From assembly GCA_937875035.1 (NCBI GenBank), contig CALNCF010000430.1:1-19135 (forward strand): DNA of 19,135 bases. The letters are read 5' to 3'. Below are positions 1-8,488 of the stretch, one piece after another. The stretch is from an uncultured Sphingobacteriaceae bacterium (GTDB lineage Bacteria; Bacteroidota; Bacteroidia; Sphingobacteriales; Sphingobacteriaceae). Positions within the stretch are counted from its first letter, which is position 1; each line of letters begins with the position of its first letter. Under the pieces are notes generated by a model. That model was not told the origin of the DNA and did not search any database. It saw nothing but the letters and a program-made list of their open reading frames with translations. Made by a program: the position numbers and the translations under genes.

Positions 1-1611
1 CGTAAAAGGCTCATCGTAGCCCAGGTAATCAAGCACGCTCGGCATAATGTCTGTCTGCTGCACCAGCTCTTCCCTTCTGCCTTTCAGGTGATCGGTACTC
101 GGCTCATAAAAGATGATCGGTACCTTATAATAACCCGGGTAGGAATTATACAAGGGATCATCTGATGCCGAGGTATGATCCGCCGTGATCACAAAGACGG
201 TGTTGTAGAACCACCTTGTTTTCGACGCTTTTTCAAAGAATTTTTTCAGGGCCTGGTCCGTATACCGGAAGGTCTTCAGCATTGGAGTCTCCGCATCGTC
301 AAAAGCGTGCGCGTATTCTTTGGGAAGCGAATACGGATGATGCGACGACAGGGAAAAGATCCCCGCGAAAAACGGCTTCGGCGCGGATGACAGCTCCGAG
401 CAGAAATACTGGAAATAAGGCTCATCGTAAATCCCCCAGTTGCCATCGTAATCGGCCCGGTTAGGGTATTCATTCATCCCGAAATATTTATCAACCCCTG
501 CTTTGCGCGCAAAGGCATCGAAGTTCATTGTACCGTTCAGTCCGCCATGGTAGAACGCCGTGTAATACCCTTTCTCTTTCAGTATCTTCGGAAGCGCCCG
601 TAGCTCATTATCCTGGTACACCGAATTGGAAAAGGTTTCATCCATCAGCGATGGCAGGCTTGCCATAATGCTCGGCAAAGCTTCATTCGATTTCTTACCA
701 TTGGCATAGGAATTACTGAATACCAGCCCCTGCGACACCAGGCTGTCGAGGAAAGGCGCATAGCTTTTCTTCCCGCTCAGTGAGCCGATCCATTCGCTCG
801 AAAAGCTTTCGAGGATGATCACCACCACATTCTTTTTCTGGAACTCATAAGACCCTTTGTAATTACGCCGGATGGAAAAAAGTGAATCCGCTTCTGCCGG
901 GGCAAAATACGCAGGGTTTGTTAAGGTTTTCTTACCTAAACTTTGGAAAATGGTAAAGGGAGTGTTAAGAACAAGCGCCGCGTTTCTCGGGCTTCCGTAA
1001 TAAGACGCCGTGATCATCTGGATGGGCTTGGTCTGCAATCCCCCCCGCATAGCCATGATCACCATACCCAGCAAAAGCACGCTTACGATCGTTTTGATTG
1101 CGTAGAATTTCTTGAATTCGGTATTGCTGCGGCTCATCCGGCGATAGGATAGCCACATAAAAGCAACGAGCGGGACCAGGATCAGCAGCAGGTACCAGTA
1201 CGATTTCAGGTACTCCGGCAGCATCTTCATCACATCGTTCTCCCCGGAAAAAAGCTCGAACGTGGTGCGTTTCTTCTGGAACTTATAATATTCGATGTCG
1301 ATCAGGTTCAGGAAGATCCCGATCGTATTCGGAACAATATAAAACCATTGCTGCCAGATCTTTAGCCGGCGGCTTCCGGGGAAAAACTGCTCAAAAACCG
1401 ACAGGAGTATAAATACGCTGTTGATGTACATCAGCGCGGAAATATCGAAGCGCAGGCCATGGAGCAGCGCAATACTGATCTCGTCGGTGCCGCTTTCCTT
1501 AAAGCCCTGCCAGTTGAAAGCCAGGAAAAGCAGGCGGCACAGCGTATATATCAGCAAGACTACAGATAATCTTTTGAGCAATAATCGGATATGAAAAAAT
1601 CGGTAAGTCAT
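1..1611 (-). CDS. LTA synthase family / sulfatase-like membrane phosphotransferase (3' end outside window)
   Basis: The reading frame is open from an ATG at 1611 to the window edge (537 codons, no stop), so the C-terminus is missing. The N-terminal part has about five hydrophobic helices (roughly residues 14-32, 45-73, 85-110, 138-156, 172-187), followed by an extracytoplasmic alkaline-phosphatase-fold domain. Visible active-site features are VVVIILESFSSEW (Glu268 metal ligand), NGKKSNEALPSI with Ser308 at the nucleophile position, SSHHPY (His424-His425) and ITADH (Asp478-His479). This is the LtaS/OpgB/EptA-type topology; such enzymes move phosphoglycerol or phosphoethanolamine onto envelope glycans or lipids. 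Bacteroidota are not known to make classical lipoteichoic acid, so the acceptor is unknown and LTA synthase is only a family name. It is transcribed divergently from metK across a 247-base gap. Confidence 0.88.
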   Translation of the reverse strand, partial: MTYRFFHIRLLLKRLSVVLLIYTLCRLLFLAFNWQGFKESGTDEISIALLHGLRFDISALMYINSVFILLSVFEQFFPGSRRLKIWQQWFYIVPNTIGIFLNLIDIEYYKFQKKRTTFELFSGENDVMKMLPEYLKSYWYLLLILVPLVAFMWLSYRRMSRSNTEFKKFYAIKTIVSVLLLGMVIMAMRGGLQTKPIQMITASYYGSPRNAALVLNTPFTIFQSLGKKTLTNPAYFAPAEADSLFSIRRNYKGSYEFQKKNVVVIILESFSSEWIGSLSGKKSYAPFLDSLVSQGLVFSNSYANGKKSNEALPSIMASLPSLMDETFSNSVYQDNELRALPKILKEKGYYTAFYHGGLNGTMNFDAFARKAGVDKYFGMNEYPNRADYDGNWGIYDEPYFQYFCSELSSAPKPFFAGIFSLSSHHPYSLPKEYAHAFDDAETPMLKTFRYTDQALKKFFEKASKTRWFYNTVFVITADHTSASDDPLYNSYPGYYKVPIIFYEPSTDHLKGRREELVQQTDIMPSVLDYLGYDEPFT

Positions 1612-1687
1612 ACGGTAAGGTAGACAAAGTTGGAAAAAATTTGATTTCTGCGGAACGAATCGGGTTTTAATTTTTTATTCATATTAA

Positions 1688-1716
1688 TTTGATATTCAGA
1701 AAATGTGCTATTTTTG
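1688..1716 (+). promoter_or_regulatory. Bacteroidota-type promoter of metK
   Basis: TATTTTTG at 1709-1716 is a perfect match to the Bacteroidota -7 element TAnnTTTG, and TTTG at 1688-1691 lies 17 bases upstream, within the TTG-N17-23-TAnnTTTG spacing described for Flavobacterium. Transcription would start near 1719-1724, giving a leader of about 135-140 bases that begins just before the SAM-II-like aptamer. The start site is inferred from position only. Confidence 0.7.
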
Positions 1717-1731
1717 TGCCACTAAGAACTT

Positions 1732-1782
1732 AAGTGGATCGATTTGAGTTGATTGCAACCACGTAAAAAAAAGTGCTAAAGC
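1732..1782 (+). promoter_or_regulatory. SAM-II riboswitch aptamer upstream of metK
   Basis: The segment has the conserved SAM-II pieces in the right order. A P1 strand GUGG (1734-1737) pairs with CCAC (1759-1762). In between are GAUUU (1741-1745), then seven bases, then UUGCAA (1753-1758), and 16 bases after that comes GCUAAAG (1775-1781). The 7-base and 16-base spacings equal those I remember for the crystallised SAM-II RNA. UUGC with GCUAA would form the P2 pseudoknot, with the U of GCUAA left free to contact SAM. One difference is two extra bases between the P1 5' strand and GAUUU. High SAM would be expected to lower metK expression. Unlike the classic alphaproteobacterial examples, the aptamer does not contain the ribosome-binding site: it ends about 77 bases before the start codon. 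A covariance-model search (Rfam RF00521) would be decisive. Confidence 0.82.
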
Positions 1783-1858
1783 CGACTTCTTTTTACCCCC
1801 AGTCAAGCCTATTTCCTATTCCACCACATTGTATTACTGGAATTAATTATTTAAAACT

Positions 1859-3112
1859 ATGTCTTATTTATTTACATCAGAGTCTGTATCTGAAGGGCAC
1901 CCGGATAAAGTTGCTGACCAGATCTCAGATGCGTTAATTGATAACTTCCTGGCCTTCGACCCCGATTCGAAAGTGGCCTGCGAAACATTGGTAACCACCG
2001 GACAGGTCGTATTGGCCGGAGAAGTAAAATCGAAGACCTACCTGGATGTACAGGCTATTGCCCGTGAGGTGATCCGTAAGATCGGGTACACCAAATCCGA
2101 ATATATGTTCGAGGCTAATTCCTGCGGTATTCTTTCTGCCATTCACGAGCAGAGCGCGGATATTAACCAGGGTGTGGAACGTAAGAAAAAAGAAGACCAG
2201 GGTGCGGGCGACCAGGGTATGATGTTCGGTTATGCAACCAACGAAACCCCTGATTATATGCCGCTGGCGCTGAACCTGGCACACAGTCTGCTGATCGAGC
2301 TGGCTGCCATCCGTCGCGAAAACAAGGACATCAAATACCTTCGTCCCGATGCGAAATCTCAGGTAACCCTCGAGTATGATGATAACAACCGCCCGGTTCG
2401 TATCGACACGATCGTGATCTCTACCCAGCACGACGATTTCGATTCAGAAAAGAAGATGCTCGACAAGATCAAGACCGATATTATCAAGGTGCTGATCCCG
2501 CGAGTGATGAAGAAATATCCTAAGTACAAATCATTATTTAACGATAAGATCAAGTACCACATCAACCCTACCGGCAAGTTCGTGATCGGCGGTCCGCATG
2601 GCGATACAGGCTTAACAGGAAGAAAGATCATTGTAGATACATACGGCGGCAAGGGCGCGCACGGTGGTGGTGCTTTCTCCGGTAAGGATCCATCCAAAGT
2701 AGACCGTTCCGCAGCGTACGCAACCCGTCATATTGCAAAGAATATGGTAGCCGCAGGCTTATGCGACGAGGTGCTGGTACAGGTTTCTTACGCGATCGGC
2801 GTTGCGAAACCGATGGGCATTTACATCAATACCTATGGCACAGCAAAAGTAAAGATGAGCGACGGCGACATCGCCAGGAAGATCGAGAAGATCTTTGATC
2901 TGCGCCCGTACGCGATCGAGCAACGGTTAAAGCTTCGTAACCCGATCTATGCAGAAACCGCTGCATATGGTCACATGGGAAGAAAGAACGAGATCGTTAC
3001 CAAGGAATTCAGAACCCCAGACGGGAAGAGCAAGAAGGTGAAAGTGGAACTGTTTACCTGGGAGAAGCTCGACTTCGTGGATAAAGTGAAGAAAGAATTC
3101 AAACTGAAATAA
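1859..3112 (+). CDS. metK: S-adenosylmethionine synthetase (methionine adenosyltransferase)
   Basis: The enzyme makes S-adenosylmethionine from methionine and ATP, releasing phosphate and pyrophosphate; it acts in the cytosol as a tetramer. The 417-residue product carries the family signatures: SEGHPDK near residues 11-17, GAGDQGMMFGYA starting at Gly115, GGPHGDTGLTGRK starting at Gly244 and GGGAFSGKDPSKVDRSAAY starting at Gly269. It is longer than the E. coli enzyme (384 residues), mainly through an extended segment around residues 195-240, as in other Bacteroidota as far as I recall. The ATG at 1859 fits the conserved MSYLFTSESVSEGHPDK start. The gene is monocistronic, lying between its own promoter plus SAM-II-like leader and an intrinsic terminator at 3134, so feedback control by its product is likely. 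Confidence 0.97.
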   Translation: MSYLFTSESVSEGHPDKVADQISDALIDNFLAFDPDSKVACETLVTTGQVVLAGEVKSKTYLDVQAIAREVIRKIGYTKSEYMFEANSCGILSAIHEQSADINQGVERKKKEDQGAGDQGMMFGYATNETPDYMPLALNLAHSLLIELAAIRRENKDIKYLRPDAKSQVTLEYDDNNRPVRIDTIVISTQHDDFDSEKKMLDKIKTDIIKVLIPRVMKKYPKYKSLFNDKIKYHINPTGKFVIGGPHGDTGLTGRKIIVDTYGGKGAHGGGAFSGKDPSKVDRSAAYATRHIAKNMVAAGLCDEVLVQVSYAIGVAKPMGIYINTYGTAKVKMSDGDIARKIEKIFDLRPYAIEQRLKLRNPIYAETAAYGHMGRKNEIVTKEFRTPDGKSKKVKVELFTWEKLDFVDKVKKEFKLK

Positions 3113-3133
3113 TTATTCAGGAACAGATACCGG

Positions 3134-3162
3134 AAAGGCCGCAGCTACAGCGGCCTTTTTTT
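3134..3162 (+). terminator. Intrinsic terminator after metK
   Basis: A 9-base stem, AAAGGCCGC (3134-3142) with GCGGCCTTT (3150-3158), has a 7-base loop and runs into a T tract ending at 3162. It begins 21 bases after the metK stop codon. Confidence 0.9.
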
Positions 3163-3254
3163 ATGGGCGATGCCCGGGGCCGATCCTTATTCCCGGCGGC
3201 ATCTCACGCTAAATGCTATTTTTTATATCTTTATTTTTCCAATTGAAGATCATC

Positions 3255-5287
3255 ATGAAAAAAATTCTTATCGCCATCCTGCTTTTCAGCGCAGGATCTG
3301 TGGCTGCTCAAGACAAGCTTGCGCCGGAAACATTATGGAAGTTCGGGCGCGTATCGGAGCCTAAGGTTTCTCCCGACGGAAAGACCGTGGTATATGCCGT
3401 GACCCGTTACGATGTAAACGAGAACAAGGGTAATACCGACCTGTACTCGGTTCCTGTTGATGGCGGAGCCGTGAAGCAGCTCACCAGCTCCAAAGCCTCT
3501 GAATTCAGCGCGCGCTGGAGACCCGACGGAAAAAAGATCGCATACATTTCTACTGAAGGTGGTTCACCGCAGGTATGGGAAATGAAGCCCGACGGAAGCG
3601 AGAAGAAACAGATCACCCATTACGAAGACGGCGTTTCCAACTTCAACTATTCTCCGAAAGGAACCCATGTATATTTTACACAGGATGTGCAGGTAGATAA
3701 AACCCTGGCCGACCGTTACCCGGATCTTCCGAAAGCCAATGCCAAAGAATACGATGGCCTGATGATGCGCCATTGGACGAGCTGGGAAGACGGCGCGTAC
3801 AGCCACATTTTTGTGGCCAGCTATACCGACGGAACCATCGGTACACCGAAAGACCGGGCGAAGCTTTTGATGCGCCTATGATGCCATTTGGCGGCGAGGA
3901 ACAGTTAAGCTGGAGCGCTGATGGAAAGACCATTGCCTATACCTGTAAAAAATTAAGCGGAACAGCGTATGCGACCAGCACCAATTCCGACATCTACCTG
4001 TATCATATCGAAACCTCGAAAACCGAAAACATTACGGAAGGCATGAATGGCTATGATGTAGAACCCAGCTTTTCTCCTGACGGTAAATCTATTGCCTGGC
4101 TGAGCATGGAGCGCGAAGGCTTTGAGGCAGACCGTAACCGCATCTTCATCTACGATCTCGGTACCAGAACCAAAAAGGAGATTACACAGAACTTTGACCA
4201 GAGCGCTGATAACCTTGTATGGTCAAAAGATGCGAAGACTCTTTACTTCGGAAGCGCAGTGAATGCTACTCATCAGCTATACGCGTATCATTTCAACACG
4301 AAGAAAGATGCCATCCGTAAGATCACCGACGGAACATTCGATTACGGATCGATGGATCTCGCCAACGATGCGAAACAGCCGAAGCTGATCTGCACGCGCA
4401 CGAGTATGAGCAGCCCTGCGGAAATTTACAGGGTAGACGCCGCTTCCGGAACTGCGACACAGATCACCTTTACGAACAAAGAATTATTAAGTACGCTGAA
4501 GATGGGAAATGTAGAGAAGCGTATGATCGAAACAACCGATAAAAAACAAATGCTGGCCTGGGTGATCTACCCACCGGATTTCGACAAATCAAAAAAATAC
4601 CCGACCCTTTTATACTGCCAGGGCGGTCCGCAGAGCGTAATCAGCCAAAGCTTTTCTTACCGCTGGAATTTTCAGCTTATGGCCGCTATGGGTTATATCG
4701 TTGTAGCTCCTAACCGCAGGGGCTTACCAAGCTTCGGACAGAAATGGAACGACGATATCAGTGGCGACTGGGGAGGACAGGCCATGAACGATTATCTTTC
4801 GGCCATTGACGATGTGAGCAAAGAACCTTATGTAGACAAGGATCGCAGAGGGGCTGTAGGCGCCAGCTACGGCGGCTATTCGGTGTATTGGCTGGCGGGC
4901 CATCATAACGGACGGTTCAAGTCATTCATCGCGCATTGCGGTGTGTTCGACCTGGAAAGCATGTATGGCAGCACCGAAGAGATCTTCTTCGCGAACCACG
5001 ACCTGGAAGGCCCGTACTGGAAGAAGCCTCAGCCAAAATCGTACGAGCGTTTCTCTCCGCATAAGTTTGTACAGAACTGGGATGCGCCGATCCTTGTTAT
5101 TCATAACGAAAAAGATTTCCGTGTACCGCTGGGCCAGGGACTGGAAGCGTTCAGCGCGGCGCAGCTGCGTGGCATCAAAAGCCGGTTCCTCTATTTTTCG
5201 GATGAGGGCCATTGGGTAACCAAACCTCAGAACAGTATCTTATGGCAACGCGAATTTTTCCGCTGGCTGACAGAAACGCTGAACTGA
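3255..5287 (+). pseudogene. S9 family dipeptidyl peptidase (DPP5-like), one-base frameshift
   Basis: This is a secreted serine peptidase of the prolyl-oligopeptidase family, which removes dipeptides from oligopeptides in the periplasm. The start at 3255 gives a clean signal peptide (MKKILIAILLFSAGSVAAQ). A beta-propeller follows with repeated SPDGK/SADGK-type blades, then the alpha/beta hydrolase domain. In the corrected frame the catalytic triad is Ser538 (GASYGGYS), Asp621 (NEKDFRVP) and His653 (EGHWV). These numbers are very close to those I remember for Porphyromonas gingivalis DPP5 (542, 627, 659). The frame breaks near 3856-3858: the first part runs to a stop at 3879-3881, and homology resumes in another frame as GEAFDAPMMPFGGEEQ. 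Restoring one G in the GGG run gives one 677-residue protein of normal family length, so either a sequencing error or a very recent mutation is likely. As written, the catalytic domain would not be made in frame with the signal peptide. Confidence 0.88.
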
Positions 5288-5307
5288 TCTTAACTGGTAT
5301 CACATAA

Positions 5308-5337
5308 AAAAAGCCCCGGAATGTTCCGGGGCTTTTT
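5308..5337. terminator. Bidirectional terminator between the S9 peptidase and DUF5686 genes
   Basis: AAAAAGCCCCGGA (5308-5320) pairs with TCCGGGGCTTTTT (5325-5337) around a 4-base loop. The stem is GC-rich, with an A run on one side and a T run on the other, so it can stop transcription from both strands. It lies between two converging genes. Confidence 0.92.
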
Positions 5338-5339
5338 AC

Positions 5340-7797
5340 TTAGAAGCTGATCTTATAATCGAGCTTGAACACCAGGTTATCGGCCGCCTTAGCAGAAGCG
5401 TAAGCGCCCATCCGGTAAAAGGTTCCGATACCCAGGCCCTGCTTCATGCCCATGCTTTCCATCGCAAACAAATGGCTGATCCGCAGTCCGCCTTCATAAT
5501 ACCCCTTCTCCATCGTTTTGATGGGTACACCTGTATGCTGCGATTTGTTATTCAGTGTTCCCCAACCTCCGTTCGCGATGAGAGTGAACTGTGGCTTTAC
5601 GTATTTCGATTTGAAGAGAAGCTGTCCGAAATCATGCGCAATAAAAACAGCGCTGTAACTCATTCATACCCATCGCCTGGAAGCTGTTGTCGGATACCAG
5701 CCGCACCTTTCCCTTGTCGTTACCCTTTCCATTATAGGCAAAGGGGTATGGCACATCCCCATCAATATAACCAGCCTGCGCCGTTACCGATGTTTTGCCG
5801 GCATTCCGTATAAGGAAGGTCTTCTGTACTTTCACGTCGACCTTCGTGTATTGAGTATTCATATCCGACAGGTTGTCGAATCCGTTCGTGAGCTGCAGCC
5901 ACAGCACCGGGTACCTGGTTCCGGTGGAAACGATCTGCTCTGCCTGGCGCATCAGGCGTTCGCGGAATGCATAACGGAACGTAACCCCTATTTCCTGGTA
6001 GGTGAACCGGTTATCGAAGGTTCCGTACTTTATAAAACGGTATGGCGTGGTTACCTCCTTCGTGATCTCGTTCACGAAGATGACCGAAGTAAGATAGTTG
6101 AGCGAACGGAATCCAAGGCTTATCTCTTTCAGCTCGATCTTGTCCATGTTCTCGACCACCAGGTTACGGTATTTTTCGGTGAACGGGATCCGCTCTCCCC
6201 TGAAGCTCACCGCGCCCGATTCGCTCACGTCTTTCTTATAATTCAATGCAAGCTTTACATTGTTTCTTTTATAGAGATGCAGATCGAGATTTCCCCCGTA
6301 TTTAAACGCATCATCCTTGATCCCGTAAGCACCATACACTCCCACCGAGAATACATCCGAGATCTTATCGCTGGTGTTAATGCCTGCACCCAGCCTTAGT
6401 CCCTCATAATTATTAACGGCGATGAATTTATTCAGATCCATATTGATATATCCCATCGGGATATAACCCTTGGTAAGCACAGAATACACCTTTATTTTTT
6501 GTTCGATATTCTGGGCCTTGCTTACACTGTCGATCACATGGTATGTTCTGCGATCCTTATCAGAAAGAGTATCCACCCGGTACCGGTCCAGAATACCAGC
6601 CGAATTGCTGATCGACTTCTTGTCGTAGTCGATGGATATATTGCTCAGATCTCTTTTGCGAAGCGGAACGCCCACCGTAATATCGCGGATATATGTTCTG
6701 CCCACACCCACCATTTTACGATCGTTCAGCTGTACCGATTTAGAGAAATCGAGATCGGTATTCAGCTGCGTCGGAAACCAGTATTTATCATCGATGAGCT
6801 CATACTGCTGCTGGATCTTTACGGTGAACAGGCCGCTCATTTCCGGTTCCGCGATCACATTCTGAATAGCGTAGCCGTTCGTATTGATATACAGCAAACC
6901 CTTCAGACCATCGAAGTTCTTTCCTTTCCGCGGCTTAAAGGAAATGACGAATACCGAATCGTTGTTATTGTAGAGCGTGTCTTCTATCGTAAAGAAATAT
7001 TTCGATGTGCTTCCCGGAGAGATCGGGCTCAGGTAGTTCTTATCCAGTATCTTGATATAGTCTTTGTAGAATGAAAAGGATTGAAACTGGGAAGCCATCA
7101 GCACGAACTGCGGGTTCTTCAATCCCGAAACCTTCGAGGCTTTGATCACCTCGTTATTCAGATCAGGGTAGAGAAAGGTCCGTTCGGAAACCGACTCCGA
7201 GAGGAACACATACTGCGAATTAAAAAAATCGTCGATGCGTTTCTGCTCTTTCAGGCTGGCTTCTTTCAGCGAATCGTTCTCCGGAGCACCGGGTATATCC
7301 AGCGTATCCTTCAGCGTGATCATCTTTCCTGGTTTAGCCGTTGTATCTCGGGCGCCGGTGAAATAAAATTTATTGTATGAATAATACTGGAAGGAAGTCA
7401 GCTTTTCGGGGTTGTTCTTCGCCCGGTTATCCGTGGCTTTACGGATGATGCGATGCGCAGGATTCTCCCCCGCGATCACCACCACTTCTTTAAGCTCATA
7501 GCTCTTATCGGCCAGCGAAATGTTAAGCTCCGTGGCATGCGGTGTGGAAACGATCCTCGTTTCATAACCTACAAATGCGAAGCGCAATTCTTCGTTGGGG
7601 TTTACGGATGTCACCCTGAATTTCCCGTCGATGTCCGACTGGGTTCCCTTATTCTGCCCGGCAATGGTCACCGATACGAAAGCGAGCGGTTTCTTTGTCT
7701 TGGAGTCAAGCACCTTACCGGCATACACATACAGTTGTGCATCTGCGAAAACAGGAGCTATTAAAAGAAGAAGTATTAAGTAAAGCTGTTGCTTCAT
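5340..7797 (-). pseudogene. DUF5686 / CarboxypepD_reg-like outer-membrane protein, one-base frameshift
   Basis: The start at 7797 gives a signal peptide (MKQQLYLILLLLIAPVFADAQ). In the longer open frame, further ATGs lie upstream up to 7905 but add no plausible leader. Residues about 22-105 form a carboxypeptidase-regulatory-like beta-sandwich (VYAGKVLDSKTKKPLAFVSV, then SDIDGKFRV and FAFVGYETR). DUF5686 follows, with the typical AHRIIRKATDNRAKNNPEKL segment, and then a beta-strand-rich C-terminal half that is probably an outer-membrane barrel. The molecular function of the family is unknown. The frame breaks near 5657-5658: one reading ends at a stop at 5632, while homology continues in the next frame as YSAVFIAHDFGQLLFKSKYV to the stop at 5340. 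Removing one base of the AA pair (TT on the coding strand) restores MNEYSAVFIAHDF and an 818-residue protein, about the usual family length. Confidence 0.87.
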
Positions 7798-7933
7798 ACA
7801 TCGGGGTCTTGGGTTTATGATGATCTTTGTTCGCCGCATCGTCGCCATTTTTCCGGCAGCATAACAAAACAGAGGACGAATAAAATCGTAATTTGGATGC
7901 ATCAATATATTACTTTTTTACAAGCTGCTGTTT

Positions 7934-8488
7934 ATGAATGAACAACATAACCCATGGACTACCCTGAGCGCTGAAGAAAAATATGACAACCCCTGGATCA
8001 ATGTCACCGAATACCAGGTGCTGAATCCGTCGGGCGGAGCCGGGATCTATGGCAAGGTGCACTTTAAGAATTTAGCGATCGGTGTAATCCCGGTAGACCG
8101 TGAAGGCTATACCTGGCTGGTCGGGCAATACCGCTACCCGCTGAACAGCTATAGCTGGGAAATACCCGAAGGCGGGGGCATTATCGGCATGGATCCCCTC
8201 GAATCGGCAAAGCGTGAATTGCTTGAAGAGACCGGGCTGAAGGCTGCTCAATGGACCAGGATCCAGGAGTTGCATCTTTCCAACTCCGTAAGCGATGAGT
8301 TTGCGATTATCTACCTCGCGGAAGAGCTGCAGCAATTTGAGCCGGAGCCGGAAGAGACCGAACAGCTTACACTTAAGAAGGTACCTGTCGATGAGGCTTT
8401 CGATATGGTGCTGCGCGGAGAGATCACCGATTCGATGTCGGTAGCAGGCTTATTGAAACTGAAGCTGATGCGTTTACATGAGGGTTGA
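7934..8488 (+). CDS. Nudix hydrolase (ADP-ribose pyrophosphatase-like)
   Basis: This 184-residue cytosolic protein has the Nudix fold: IGVIPVDREGYTWLVGQYRYP, then EIPEGGG, then the Nudix helix ESAKRELLEETGL (around residues 94-106). It resembles ADP-ribose and nucleoside-diphosphate-sugar pyrophosphatases, which split X-linked nucleoside diphosphates with Mg2+. The metal-binding REL-EE core is intact. However, the first Glu of the strict G-x5-E-x7-REUxEExGU box is replaced by Met in GMDPLESAKREL. I recall similar EIPEGGG-type boxes without that Glu in other Bacteroidota, so this may be a lineage variant and not damage. The exact substrate cannot be read from sequence. The 3' end overlaps the GH16 gene by 11 bases, suggesting co-transcription. 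Confidence 0.9.
   Translation: MNEQHNPWTTLSAEEKYDNPWINVTEYQVLNPSGGAGIYGKVHFKNLAIGVIPVDREGYTWLVGQYRYPLNSYSWEIPEGGGIIGMDPLESAKRELLEETGLKAAQWTRIQELHLSNSVSDEFAIIYLAEELQQFEPEPEETEQLTLKKVPVDEAFDMVLRGEITDSMSVAGLLKLKLMRLHEG

Larger units (their letters stand above)
1612..1858. other. Divergent intergenic region between the LTA-synthase-like gene and metK
   Basis: This AT-rich 247-base gap holds the regulatory sequences of both neighbours. The right two thirds contain the predicted metK promoter and a SAM-II-like aptamer, listed separately. The left side should hold the promoter of the minus-strand gene. The best candidate there is CAACTTTG on the minus strand (1625-1632), a one-base departure from TAnnTTTG, and I see no clear upstream TTG partner for it. 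About 75 bases between the aptamer and the metK start contain a pyrimidine-rich stretch and an AT-rich segment. I see no intrinsic terminator or strong Shine-Dalgarno sequence there, which is usual for Bacteroidota starts. Confidence 0.6.

Noticed and set aside
1934..2697. Minus-strand frames inside metK
   Set aside because: Antisense to highly conserved MetK motifs, with no independent protein features.
3840..3882. Programmed ribosomal frameshifting in the S9 peptidase gene
   Set aside because: No X-XXY-YYZ slippery heptamer in the right phase and no obvious stimulatory hairpin; a one-base loss in a G run explains it more simply and restores normal family length.
5851..7380. Plus-strand open frames of 99-191 codons antisense to the DUF5686 gene
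   Set aside because: They mirror the real gene, show no family features and have no promoter; they are shadows.
7889..7920. Possible promoter (TTTG ... TACTTTTT) for the Nudix gene
   Set aside because: The spacing of 15 bases is outside the usual range and the -7 element lacks the final G; too weak to list.
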